NCBI GenBank assembly: GCA_050247075.1
Contig: JBFWUW010000036.1
Coordinates: forward strand, 4,399-68,398
Origin: JBFWUW01 sp050247075
GTDB lineage: Bacteria; Planctomycetota; Planctomycetia; Pirellulales; JBFWUW01
Length of the DNA: 64,000 nucleotides
Direction: 5' to 3'
In this document: one piece after another, positions 10,301 to 17,559 of the stretch
Position numbering within the stretch: position 1 is the stretch's first letter
How the letters are laid out: the number at the start of each line of letters is the position of its first letter
The notes under the pieces: model-generated
The model's input: only the letters and a program-made list of their open reading frames with translations
Told to the model about the DNA's origin: nothing
Database searches by the model: none
Translations under genes and position numbers: made by a program

Positions 10301-10619
10301 TGACGATTTGCGGCCCACGTTGGCGGTAACACTGCCGCGACCCGGCAAGAACGCGCCGCTCGACCGACTGCTGGTTGGCCTGCACGACGCCACCAGCGGG
10401 CTCGATGTCTCGACTTTGAGCATCACCAGCAGCGCGGCCATCGCCGGCCTGGCCGCGGGGACGAACTTGGCGGACCAATTTCAACCGACTGAACCTGGTG
10501 TGTGGGAATGGAAGCTGCCCGCCGCTATTTCCAATCTGCCTCCCGCGCTAGTTACGGTGACGGTTCGCGATCAACAAGGAAATACGGCAACGGTCGTCAG
10601 GAGGTTTTCAGTGGAGTAG
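7383..10619 (+). CDS. Hydrazine-synthase-alpha-like protein with PD40 repeats and two haem c motifs
   Basis: About 1078 residues. A signal peptide (FLAMLAACCALPSVTKTVRAQ) is followed by beta-propeller/PD40-type repeats (PVVSFDGEWVYYVH; GGRIVFTSNRDG) and a middle region matching the HZS alpha fold. Then come two haem c attachment motifs, CGGCH at residue 701 and CTACH at residue 795, the second inside a planctomycete cytochrome-like stretch (VEFQRDIRPILARSCTACH). The end is an Ig-like domain (last 116 residues) that is duplicated downstream. Such proteins are common in non-anammox planctomycetes, so hydrazine synthesis should not be assumed; a periplasmic redox role is likely. The start ATG 7383 has GGGAGA upstream; an in-frame ATG at 7308 is the alternative. 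Confidence 0.8.
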   Translation: MPTLIVVRPSASRTLWQFLAMLAACCALPSVTKTVRAQEEPLFTKTLNVEPQHISTDESVTYDYDIVYVRALRAGDDQHKRFYTDFSQPVTLEPGADLVLLHPDGSEELLVAGGEGSITDPVVSFDGEWVYYVHIYNLAERSQWSPPRDGADIFKIHLATRRVVRLTNQQFTPNTGAANWSSDYRTPQEGKTHFDLGVFNMGPHPLPGGRIVFTSNRDGFRPSKGYPAIALQLFVMDDREESIGEEEPHPANLEKIGHLNIAGALHPVTLADGRIMFSTLESQGIRSEISWGIWTIHPDGTNWAPLVSAFDPGGASNGFHFQTQLSDRSIVIEEYYNQNNSGFGAYLKLPSSPPADSPAFGPAYMQDPRNTPLRFGRFDNGKGKMYHLPFVPAGAVSLTPFALNGEGPADSSVLADPHSPKVGKVTHPSGAPDNHLLTIWSPGPANHQYKFPPQIDGGIYLIKRGEVLEEPGQMLLIKNDPQYNESWPRAVVPYARIYGQKQPKLLPRLANDGALSRHLPAGTPFGLIGSSSLYKRESYPNGTVPEGKTTSEYAGGRDPWRGLDAFTSHGNGMPINWHNQGADVGLYNNEDIHALRILAMDPTTDRHRGAKSGRLFHSHAMERLRILGEIPVRKFGQPATQYGTSDDGQPLDPDGNPDTSFLAKIPADVPFTFQTLDKDGLVLNMSQTWHQLRPGEIRHDCGGCHAHSQRPTEFQQTLAAQPDYALFDLTKQSPLIAAREPVQAARTSGSGVLVSRATEDGRQYDNLDATTLNFAERPVTVEFQRDIRPILARSCTACHSGQSPRPAGNLVLDDDSPLQHEHWGVFPNTYYRLALDASGQYGHKPVGYDSWGYPQASRYVRKFQSRRSLLVWKIFGRRLDGFANDDHPSESSPGAGDLVHAGQTLDPKQYASRADIDFVGSVMPPPEAVRAGKVQPLSDEDRRTLTRWIDLGCPIDLDYDPQEPAENGLGWQLDDLRPTLAVTLPRPGKNAPLDRLLVGLHDATSGLDVSTLSITSSAAIAGLAAGTNLADQFQPTEPGVWEWKLPAAISNLPPALVTVTVRDQQGNTATVVRRFSVE
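10272..10619 (+). repeat. 348-bp direct repeat, copy 1 (end of the HzsA-like gene)
   Basis: This stretch encodes the last 115 codons and stop of the HzsA-like protein. It recurs at 17560-17907 in the same orientation with no indels and five substitutions that I can count. Similarity ends at the stop codon (TAG here, TAA in copy 2). Confidence 0.92.
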
Positions 10620-10698
10620 GTGGGAAGGCTAAACTCCGGCAGCATTCTGTGAATTGGGCCGCTTTCGATCATCAATCGTGCATTTCATGCCCACCCCC

Positions 10699-10727
10699 TT
10701 GACATTCTTCGCTGGCACGCCTATATT
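10699..10727 (+). promoter_or_regulatory. Strong sigma-70-like promoter of rrf2
   Basis: TTGACA (10699-10704), a 17-bp spacer and TATATT (10722-10727) match the consensus in 6/6 and 5/6 positions. The likely transcript start near 10735 abuts the 18-bp motif at 10736, which suggests control by a bound regulator. Confidence 0.7.
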
Positions 10728-10735
10728 TACCACCA

Positions 10736-10753
10736 ACTTAGTCGTGCTTATTT
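10736..10753 (+). promoter_or_regulatory. 18-bp motif, copy 1, possible Rrf2-family operator
   Basis: ACTTAGTCGTGCTTATTT lies 8 bp after the -10 box of the rrf2 promoter. A 16/18 match sits ahead of sbp at 11272-11289. The position over the start site suggests autoregulation by the Rrf2 protein encoded 27 bp downstream. Confidence 0.5.
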
Positions 10754-10779
10754 CTCATGGTTTGAATTGCAACGATCCG

Positions 10780-11244
10780 ATGAAACTATCACGTCGCTCG
10801 GATTATGCTTTACGGGCGTTGTTCAGCCTGGCAGACCGTTATCGGCAGGGTCCGCTTTCGATTCGCGAGCTAGCGGAACACAACGATATACCACGTAGAT
10901 TCTTAGAGCAGATCATGCTTGATTTGAAAGGAAAAGGTTGGGTTCGAAGCTTGGCAGGTCGCGACGGCGGTTTCGAGCTTGCTGTTTCGCCTGAAGAGCT
11001 TACGATGGGCCAAGTTGTGCGATTATTCGATGGTGTCTTGTCGCCCATCGGTTGTGTATCGGTCACCGATTACGAAGCATGTACCCAAGAGTCACATTGT
11101 CGATTTCGGCGCGTGTTACTGGAAATACGAAACTTTACCAGTCATTTGATGGAAAAGGCTACCCTGGCGAGAGTTATGCGGGGTGAACCGGTGCGTCGTG
11201 ACGAGGTCTTTCAGGCAGCCTTTATCGCCGGGGATGGTATCTGA
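10780..11244 (+). CDS. Rrf2-family transcriptional regulator
   Basis: A 154-residue protein with the Rrf2 winged helix (LSRRSDYALRALFSLAD; IPRRFLEQIMLDLKGKGWVRS; GRDGGFELA). Three cysteines, C92, C101 and C107, sit where IscR/NsrR-type members bind an Fe-S cluster, though the first spacing is x8 rather than x5. It heads a sulfate importer operon, so a role in sensing sulfur or cysteine supply, as for CymR, or Fe-S status, is plausible. ATG 10780 gives the standard family N-terminus. The surrounding DNA is visibly more AT-rich than neighbouring genes. Confidence 0.88.
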   Translation: MKLSRRSDYALRALFSLADRYRQGPLSIRELAEHNDIPRRFLEQIMLDLKGKGWVRSLAGRDGGFELAVSPEELTMGQVVRLFDGVLSPIGCVSVTDYEACTQESHCRFRRVLLEIRNFTSHLMEKATLARVMRGEPVRRDEVFQAAFIAGDGI

Positions 11245-11271
11245 GTGTTTTTTTAGGAGATAGTATCACTT

Positions 11272-11289
11272 ACTGAGTCGTGGTTATTT
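11272..11289 (+). promoter_or_regulatory. 18-bp motif, copy 2, upstream of sbp
   Basis: ACTGAGTCGTGGTTATTT matches the motif at 10736-10753 in 16 of 18 positions. A weak -10-like TAGTAT is at 11261-11266. It ends 41 bp before the sbp start and may be the operator through which the Rrf2 protein controls sulfate uptake. Confidence 0.5.
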
Positions 11290-11330
11290 TTGCCCTGTAT
11301 ACCGGCCTCAAGCGGGCCAAGGAGAGAGAA

Positions 11331-12368
11331 ATGAAGACCTTCAGGTTTGTCGGGCCGATGCTCATCACGTTTCTTGGGATTGTAGCCACAGGTTGCGAGC
11401 AAAGCGGGGGTGCCGCCGTGAGTATCCCCAGACCGCGTCAATCGGTGGAAATTCTGAATGTCTCTTACGACCCGACTCGCGAGTTGTGGAAAGAGCTGAA
11501 CGATATTTTCGTGCCGGCATACAACGCGAAAGGGAACGTGCGGCTGACGATTCGGCAATCGCACGCCGGTTCCAGCAGTCAGGCACGCAGCGTGATTGAC
11601 GGCCTGGAAGCCGACGTCGTGACACTGGCCATGTGGACCGACACCGATGCAATTCGCGAGAAAGGCCTGATCGCCGAGAATTGGGAATCGCGTTTGCCGG
11701 AAAGGTCGATGCCGTACCTCTCCACGATCGTGTTCGTGGTTCGGCAAGGCAACCCCAAGGAAATCAAGGATTGGGAGGATTTAGCCCGGGACGATCTGCA
11801 AATCGTCACGCCTAATCCCAAAACCTCAGGTAATGGAAAGCTGAGTTTTCTGGCGGCCTGGGGAGCGGTGGTCGTGGCAGGAGGAAGCGACGCGGATGCC
11901 CTATCCTTGGTCACTAAACTCTACAAGAACACGCCTGTACTCGATACGGCCGCCCGTGCCGCCACCACCACGTTTGCCCAAAAAGGGATCGGCGATGTGC
12001 ATTTGACGTGGGAGAACGAAGCCTACCTGGAGGTACAAGAGTCCCGCGGAGAACTGGAGATTGTTTACCCGGCGCGCAGCATTCGGGCGGAGCCGCAAGT
12101 CTCCTTGGTCGACAAGAACGTTGATCGGCACGGCACTCGGGACGTGTCAAATGCCTATCTGAACTTCTTGTATACCGACGAAGCGCAGCGGGCCATTGGT
12201 CGGCACTACTACCGGCCGATCAATCATGAAATTCGCGCGGAGTTTGCCGCTACGCTGCCGGACCTGGAGTTGTTCACCATCAACGACTTCACCGCTGGTT
12301 GGGCCGATGCCAACCAGAGATTCTTCGGCGAAGGCGGGGTATTCGACCAGATCTATGCATCGAAGTGA
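11331..12368 (+). CDS. sbp: Sulfate/thiosulfate ABC transporter substrate-binding lipoprotein
   Basis: A 345-residue protein with a lipoprotein signal ending VATGC. The mature part has family motifs ILNVSYDPTRELW, IRQSHAGSSSQARSVIDGL, ADVVTLAMWTDTDAI and TPNPKTSGNGKLSFLAAWG. It captures sulfate or thiosulfate outside the inner membrane and passes it to CysT/CysW. The ribosome site GGAGAG is just upstream of ATG 11331. The TPNPKTSG loop differs slightly from enteric Sbp. It is first in the run sbp-cysT-cysW-cysA, downstream of the Rrf2 gene. Confidence 0.93.
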   Translation: MKTFRFVGPMLITFLGIVATGCEQSGGAAVSIPRPRQSVEILNVSYDPTRELWKELNDIFVPAYNAKGNVRLTIRQSHAGSSSQARSVIDGLEADVVTLAMWTDTDAIREKGLIAENWESRLPERSMPYLSTIVFVVRQGNPKEIKDWEDLARDDLQIVTPNPKTSGNGKLSFLAAWGAVVVAGGSDADALSLVTKLYKNTPVLDTAARAATTTFAQKGIGDVHLTWENEAYLEVQESRGELEIVYPARSIRAEPQVSLVDKNVDRHGTRDVSNAYLNFLYTDEAQRAIGRHYYRPINHEIRAEFAATLPDLELFTINDFTAGWADANQRFFGEGGVFDQIYASK

Positions 12369-12434
12369 CTGGACCGCGGCAGAGGTTGCCGCCGTCGATC
12401 GCTTCACGGTGTGAATTCGGAAAAGGAAATTGCC

Positions 12435-13250
12435 ATGAGTCGTCGATTATTGCCTGGCTTTGGACTGAGTCTGACTTGGACGCTGGTGTATTTGACGGCA
12501 ATGGTGCTGGTGCCGTTGATCGCCTGTGCGGTGAAGGCGGCATCCTTGGGCTGGGACCAGTTCAGCGAGGCGGTGTGGACCGACCGCTCGCGATCGGCAT
12601 ACGCCTTGACTTTCGGTGTGTCGCTGATCGCGGCGGCCATCGATGTCATGTTGGGGCTGATCGTGGCCTGGACGCTGACGCGCTACCCGTTTCCCCTGAA
12701 GGGCCTGGTCGATGCGCTGGTGGACTTGCCGTTTGCCCTGCCGACCTCCGTCGCGGGATTGGTCTACAGTGGATTGTACGTCAAGTCGGGCTGGCTGGGC
12801 CGGTATCTCACTCCGTTGGGAATTCAAGGGGCCTATTCACGAACGGGAATCGTGCTGGTGTTGGTGTTTATCGGCCTGCCTTTCGTGGTGCGGGCGATAC
12901 AACCGGTGTTGGAAACCGTGGATGCCGATATCGAGGAAGCCGCCTCGCTGTTGGGGGCCAGCCGTTGGCAAACGATGACAAGAGTAATCTTCCCCACGTT
13001 GCTGCCGGCCACGCTGACAGGCTTTGCATTGTCGTTTGCCCGATCCTTGGGCGAGTACGGTTCGGTCGTGTTCATTTCGGGAAACATGCCGTTCAAGACG
13101 GAGATCGCGCCGGTGTTAATCGTGTCGCGGCTGGAGGCCTTCGCTTATCGAGAGGCAACGGCGATTGCCGTGGTGCTGTTAGGGATTTCCTTCGCCGTGC
13201 TGGGCTTGATCAATCTACTGGAACGTTGGAGCAAGCGACACCATGCATAG
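12435..13250 (+). CDS. cysT: Sulfate ABC transporter permease CysT
   Basis: About 271 residues with six predicted membrane helices and the permease EAA-type loop (DIEEAASLLGASRWQTMTRVIFP). DLPFALPTSVAGL and LARSLGEYG-like FARSLGEYGSVVFISGNMP are hallmarks of CysT/CysU. The start is set at ATG 12435, after AAAGGAAA; a GTG at 12411 is in frame. It follows sbp and overlaps cysW by 8 bp, so translation is probably coupled. Confidence 0.93.
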   Translation: MSRRLLPGFGLSLTWTLVYLTAMVLVPLIACAVKAASLGWDQFSEAVWTDRSRSAYALTFGVSLIAAAIDVMLGLIVAWTLTRYPFPLKGLVDALVDLPFALPTSVAGLVYSGLYVKSGWLGRYLTPLGIQGAYSRTGIVLVLVFIGLPFVVRAIQPVLETVDADIEEAASLLGASRWQTMTRVIFPTLLPATLTGFALSFARSLGEYGSVVFISGNMPFKTEIAPVLIVSRLEAFAYREATAIAVVLLGISFAVLGLINLLERWSKRHHA

Positions 13251-14142
13251 CTCTCAAACTCTTGACCGCGAGCCTGCCGTGAGCCTGGTACGGCGAGACC
13301 CCGGATGGGTGCGGATCGGAATGATCTTCGCTGCCCTGTCGATTGTCGTTGTCTTGATCGTCATTCCCGTGGTCCACGTGTTTTACCAAGCATTGTCGGA
13401 CGGCGTGGGATCTTATTGGAAGAGCCTGGTTGACGACGCCGACACGCGTCACGCCATCGGATTGACCTTGGTCGTCGCCCCGACGGCCGTAGTGTTGAAC
13501 CTGGCATTCGGCGTGGCGGCAGCGTGGGCGATCACTCGGTTTCGATTTCCTGGCCGCACTCTGTTGACGACCATGATTGACCTGCCGTTCTCGGTTTCGC
13601 CGGTCGTGGCCGGCCTGATGCTTGTATTGTTGTTCGGACTGCAAGGCTACTTCGGCCCCTGGCTGCGCGAATACGACATCCGCGTCGTGTTCGCATTACC
13701 CGGGCTGATTTTGGCGACCTCGTTTGTAACGCTGCCGTTCGTGGCGCGTGAATTGATCCCCGTGATGGAGGCCATCGGGCCGGATGAGGAAACGGCTGCC
13801 ATCAGCTTGGGTGCCAATGCCTGGCAAATGTTCTGGCGGGTGACACTGCCCAACATCAAATGGGGCCTGTTCTATGGCGCAATCTTGTGCAACGCGCGGG
13901 CCATGGGCGAGTTTGGCGCGGTGTACGTGGTATCGGGGCATATTGCCGGCCGCACCGACACGATGCCGCTACGCGTGGAGAAGCTGTTTCAAGAATACAA
14001 CTCGCCCGGTTCGTTCGCTGTTGCCAGCGTGCTGACATTTCTGGCCCTGGTCACCCTGGCGGCCAAGGCGGTGCTCGAACGAAAAACCCGTCCACAACCA
14101 GAAATCGCCAGCCGCGAAGCGGCTACAGGAGCTACGTCATGA
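13243..14142 (+). CDS. cysW: Sulfate ABC transporter permease CysW
   Basis: 299 residues with six membrane helices. The motifs DLPFSVSPVVAGLML, FVTLPFVARELIPVMEAIGPDEE and the EAA loop TAAISLGANAWQMFWRVTLP identify CysW. ARAMGEFGAVYVVSGHIAGRT is the conserved C-terminal section. It forms a heterodimeric channel with CysT. The gene overlaps both neighbours, with an ATGA junction to cysA. Confidence 0.93.
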   Translation: MHSSQTLDREPAVSLVRRDPGWVRIGMIFAALSIVVVLIVIPVVHVFYQALSDGVGSYWKSLVDDADTRHAIGLTLVVAPTAVVLNLAFGVAAAWAITRFRFPGRTLLTTMIDLPFSVSPVVAGLMLVLLFGLQGYFGPWLREYDIRVVFALPGLILATSFVTLPFVARELIPVMEAIGPDEETAAISLGANAWQMFWRVTLPNIKWGLFYGAILCNARAMGEFGAVYVVSGHIAGRTDTMPLRVEKLFQEYNSPGSFAVASVLTFLALVTLAAKAVLERKTRPQPEIASREAATGATS

Positions 14143-15197
14143 GCATTGTCGCCCACGGTATTACCAAGAACTTCGGCGCGTTTCGCGCGCTGGATAATGT
14201 CTCGCTGAACGTCAACGGCGGGTCGCTGATGGCACTGTTGGGGCCATCCGGATCGGGAAAGACCACGCTGTTGCGGATTATCGCCGGATTGGAAACCGCG
14301 GACGCTGGCCGGATCGAGTCCGATGGAGCCAACGTCACCAAGGTCTCTGCTCGCCAGCGCAACGTGGGCTTCGTGTTTCAGCACTATGCCTTGTTTCGCC
14401 ACATGAGCGTGTTCGAGAACATTGCATTTGGCTTGCGTGTGCGGAAGCGGCCCAATAAGCAGGTACATGCGCGCGTGCGGGAGCTGCTGCATCTGGTGCG
14501 GCTAGAGAGTCTGGAAAACCGTTACCCCTCACAATTATCTGGCGGACAACGGCAGCGGGTGGCCTTGGCCCGCGCACTTGCGGCGGAGCCCAAGGTGCTG
14601 CTACTGGACGAACCCTTCGGTGCGCTGGATGCCAAAGTACGGCAAGAATTGCGGCAATGGCTGCGGCGGCTGCACGACGAAATACACACCACCACTCTGT
14701 TCGTAACGCACGACCAGGACGAGGCGTTTGAAGTGGCCGACGAGGTCGTGGTTATGAACCACGGAAAGATCGAGCAAATTGGCACGCCAAACCAGGTCTT
14801 TCACCAGCCGGCCAATGCCTTCGTCATGGACTTTCTGGGAAATGTCAACGTCTTCCAAGGACGCGTGCAGAACGGCCGAGCTTTTCTGGGGACGTTGAAC
14901 CTGGCCTACCCCGAATACCCGCATCAGGAATCGCGTCCGGCCACCGTCTATATGCGTCCCCACGAATTGGACATCGAACGGCAACGCAACGGCACACCCA
15001 GCCTGGCGGCCATCGTGCAACGACTCAATCCGGCCGGTGCAGTGGCCCGCGTGGGATTGCACGCCGTGGATGGTGACCGCGCGCTGCTGGTCGATCTGCC
15101 AACCGACCGCTTCGCCGAATTGAACCTTCAACCCGGCGAGACGGTGTATGTGCTACCGAAGCGAATGCGCGTGTTCGTCCCGGATTACGCCATCTAG
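14139..15197 (+). CDS. cysA: Sulfate/thiosulfate import ATP-binding protein CysA
   Basis: 352 residues. The ATPase domain shows Walker A GPSGSGKTT, signature LSGGQRQRVALARAL, Walker B VLLLDEPFGALD and the switch FVTHDQDEAFEVAD. The C-terminal 110 residues form a TOBE-type regulatory domain beginning near YMRPHELDI, as in CysA/MalK. It drives sulfate uptake through CysT/CysW. The true start is ATG 14139, which overlaps the cysW stop. Order and orientation match the classical sbp-cysTWA operon. Confidence 0.94.
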   Translation: MSIVAHGITKNFGAFRALDNVSLNVNGGSLMALLGPSGSGKTTLLRIIAGLETADAGRIESDGANVTKVSARQRNVGFVFQHYALFRHMSVFENIAFGLRVRKRPNKQVHARVRELLHLVRLESLENRYPSQLSGGQRQRVALARALAAEPKVLLLDEPFGALDAKVRQELRQWLRRLHDEIHTTTLFVTHDQDEAFEVADEVVVMNHGKIEQIGTPNQVFHQPANAFVMDFLGNVNVFQGRVQNGRAFLGTLNLAYPEYPHQESRPATVYMRPHELDIERQRNGTPSLAAIVQRLNPAGAVARVGLHAVDGDRALLVDLPTDRFAELNLQPGETVYVLPKRMRVFVPDYAI

Positions 15198-15264
15198 TAG
15201 CGCAGGCCGCCGAATCCGCCATGCGGACCAATCGCAGTCCATTTTTCAGGAGGCACAGGAACCC

Positions 15265-15456
15265 ATGAAATCGAACCTCTCGCAAGACCAGAACCGCGGC
15301 CAATCTCCGGATGAATCCGATGTTTGGGCACAAATTCGTGAAGCTCTGCGCGACCTGCAATACGGCTCGCTGGTGATCGTAGTCCAGGCCGGTCAGGTGG
15401 TGCAGATCGAGCGCACGGAAAAACGCAGAATACATTCCGGCCAGTCTCATCCCTAG
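15265..15456 (+). CDS. DUF2292 (YezD-like) small protein
   Basis: A 63-residue protein whose core IREALRDLQYGSLVIVVQAG followed by QVVQIERTEKRR matches DUF2292/YezD. These small proteins often lie beside sulfate or sulfonate uptake genes and are controlled with sulfur metabolism in Bacillus; the biochemical role is unknown. ATG 15265 follows a good ribosome site (AGGAGG). It lies 67 bp after cysA and is probably cotranscribed. Confidence 0.8.
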   Translation: MKSNLSQDQNRGQSPDESDVWAQIREALRDLQYGSLVIVVQAGQVVQIERTEKRRIHSGQSHP

Positions 15457-15559
15457 CAACGTGGCGCCCAAAATCGCCAACCCGAGTGTTTGTCAGGGGC
15501 CAAGGTCTTCGTCGGCCTGGTCCCGTTTTCCCAAGAAGCCCTTTTTCAGGAGGTAAACC

Positions 15560-16090
15560 ATGTTAGTCCAATGGACCTCCGCGTACCGGACAGCCGGATC
15601 GTGGCTATCAATTCGTGCGTGCGCGTGCCGTTCTCGTTCATTGCTTACCGCCAGCCTGGCCACGGCCATAATGCTCGGCATCGCGGGCTGCGGTCAAAGT
15701 AGCCCAGGCCAGCCCAAGGTAGATCTGGTACCGGTTGCGCCGGCCCACGGCCGGCTATCAGTCGCCGGACTTAGTAGCCCAAACGGAGCGAAACTAACAT
15801 TTCATCCGGCGAGTGGGAACCGGGTTTCGTATCCCCTGCCGCGTGCCCAAGCCGCCTCGGATGGCTCATTTACCGTCGGTACGTACTCACTGGAGGACGG
15901 GATGCCGCCAGGTGACTACAAGGTGACCATCGTACTGCACCAGGTGGCGCTCGTGGGCGATGAGTACAAGACCGGACCAAACCTGGTAGCGCTCGAATAT
16001 GGCGCGCCGCAAACCACGCCCCTGCAAGTGAAGGTTACCGAGGGCGATAACCAATTCGCCAACTGGGAGGTAGCGCCCGCCCGCCGATAA
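15560..16090 (+). CDS. Planctomycete lipoprotein, carboxypeptidase-regulatory-like
   Basis: A 176-residue protein with a long basic leader and a lipobox IAGC near residue 43. The rest is beta-rich (GRLSVAGLSSPNGAKLTFHP; GDYKVTIVLHQV), resembling the short transthyretin/CarboxypepD_reg-like lipoproteins that planctomycetes encode next to DUF1559 proteins. It is followed by exactly such a gene. ATG 15560 has a strong AGGAGGT site. The function is unknown; an outer-envelope location is likely. Confidence 0.7.
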   Translation: MLVQWTSAYRTAGSWLSIRACACRSRSLLTASLATAIMLGIAGCGQSSPGQPKVDLVPVAPAHGRLSVAGLSSPNGAKLTFHPASGNRVSYPLPRAQAASDGSFTVGTYSLEDGMPPGDYKVTIVLHQVALVGDEYKTGPNLVALEYGAPQTTPLQVKVTEGDNQFANWEVAPARR

Positions 16091-16206
16091 ATCGCCATGA
16101 AGTTGCAGAACTTGAGACCATCGTGCGGGCAGTCAAGCCATTGAACCAAGTAAGCATCCGCTTGGGATGCAATGCAATTACACCAACCATTTTTAGGAGA
16201 AGTCCC

Positions 16207-17331
16207 ATGTTACGAAATTGCAAGCGTCGTTCCACCCGCACTGGCTTTACCCTGGTGGAAATGCTGGTCGTCATTGCCATCATTGGCATGTTGGTGGCCC
16301 TGTTGTTGCCCGCGGTGCAGGCTGCCCGCGAGTCGGGCCGGCAAGCTTCTTGCTCCAATAAGCTGCGTCAGATCGCTTTGGCCGTGCATACCTTTGAATC
16401 AGCCAAGAAGGAACTGCCATCCAGCACCCGGCCCCCGGGCAATACGCCTTTACCGCGAATTTCATGGGTGACGCGACTGCTACCCCAATTGGAACAAGAT
16501 GTCTTGCACGCCAATTACGACACCAGCAAGAACTGGGGCGATCTGACGGTTACTTCGCCTTACATCTACTCCAACCGGCAGATATCGCAAACCTATTTGC
16601 CTGTTTTGAACTGCCCTTCCACGCCCAACCAGAACCGGTTAGATATCGATCCTCAAACGAGCGCGTCGAACCCCACGCCCGACCGTGCCGTACTGGGCAA
16701 TTGGAACGTGGCATCCAGCACCGATTATTCGCCTATCGTGGCCGTTTCGTTGGAGTTGGCGGCGTCAACATCAAATCCGCCGATTGCCGGTCTCAACCTT
16801 GTTGATCGGGGTGGCGACGGTATCCTGGCCAAGAATAAGGTATCACGTCTGTCGGACGTGAAGGATGGCCTTTCCAACACCATCATGTTTGGTGAGTCCG
16901 CGGGGCGGCCCTACGTCTTTCGCCTGGGTCGCCAGATCGGCACCTTGACCACCAACTCCGTGAATGGTGGTGGTTGGGCGCGTCCCGCCAGTGACTACTC
17001 GATCGAGGGATCGACGCTGGACGGCACCACCGATGGAGGCCCCTGCGCGATCAATTGCACCAATGGTTGGGACTCGGGAGCACTCTCGGCCGGCACGTTT
17101 CCCATTACGGGCGGACTGCCAACCTGGAATGTGAATTCCGGAGTTCCCCAGGTCGGCTATAATACCGAGGGTACTGGCGAAACGTATGCCTTCCATCCGG
17201 CGGGCGCATATCACGCCTTCGGTGATGGTTCCGTGAAACTTCTGAGTTCAGACATCAATATCCGCGTCTATGCGAAATTGGTGACCCGCGCCGCGGCGGA
17301 CGCGCAAATTGGTACCGACCAATCGTATTGA
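16207..17331 (+). CDS. DUF1559 prepilin-like protein with H-X9-DG C-terminal motif
   Basis: A 374-residue protein with a type IV prepilin leader: a short basic stretch, then GFTLVEMLVVIAIIGMLVALLLP, cut after Gly and methylated on Phe in this class. The DUF1559 core follows, and near the end HPAGAYHAFGDG fits the H-X9-DG signature. Planctomycetes carry dozens of these pseudopilins; roles are mostly unknown. ATG 16207 follows TTTAGGAGA. It forms a pair with the lipoprotein upstream and closes the block bounded by the 348-bp repeats. Confidence 0.92.
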   Translation: MLRNCKRRSTRTGFTLVEMLVVIAIIGMLVALLLPAVQAARESGRQASCSNKLRQIALAVHTFESAKKELPSSTRPPGNTPLPRISWVTRLLPQLEQDVLHANYDTSKNWGDLTVTSPYIYSNRQISQTYLPVLNCPSTPNQNRLDIDPQTSASNPTPDRAVLGNWNVASSTDYSPIVAVSLELAASTSNPPIAGLNLVDRGGDGILAKNKVSRLSDVKDGLSNTIMFGESAGRPYVFRLGRQIGTLTTNSVNGGGWARPASDYSIEGSTLDGTTDGGPCAINCTNGWDSGALSAGTFPITGGLPTWNVNSGVPQVGYNTEGTGETYAFHPAGAYHAFGDGSVKLLSSDINIRVYAKLVTRAAADAQIGTDQSY

Positions 17332-17372
17332 TGTGTACCAATTCTGACGCCGATGCATCTGGCGATCGCGGT

Positions 17373-17413
17373 CCCATGTTCGAGCGGCAATTCAATTGTC
17401 GCTCAAACATGGG
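17373..17413 (+). terminator. Long imperfect hairpin after the DUF1559 gene
   Basis: Two arms of about 20 nt (CCCATGTTCGAGCGGCAATT and its near-complement ending AAACATGGG) pair with two mismatches around a tiny loop. A shorter hairpin (CCGCGAA/TTCGCGG) lies at 17461-17482. No U-tract follows, so factor-independent termination is uncertain. Confidence 0.4.
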
Positions 17414-17559
17414 CCGCGAAATTTTGCCAAGAATTCTCGGGGCCTGGACGAATTCGATAGCCGCGAAAATTCCAATTCGCGGGACACTCAATCGCACTCG
17501 TCAAGTTTCTTCTGTTTCTGGGCGTTGCCCGCGACTTCCGCGACTTTCGAACATCAGGG

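Noticed and set aside
7383..10619. Evidence for anammox metabolism
   Set aside because: HzsA-like domains are widespread in planctomycetes and no other hydrazine genes are in the window.
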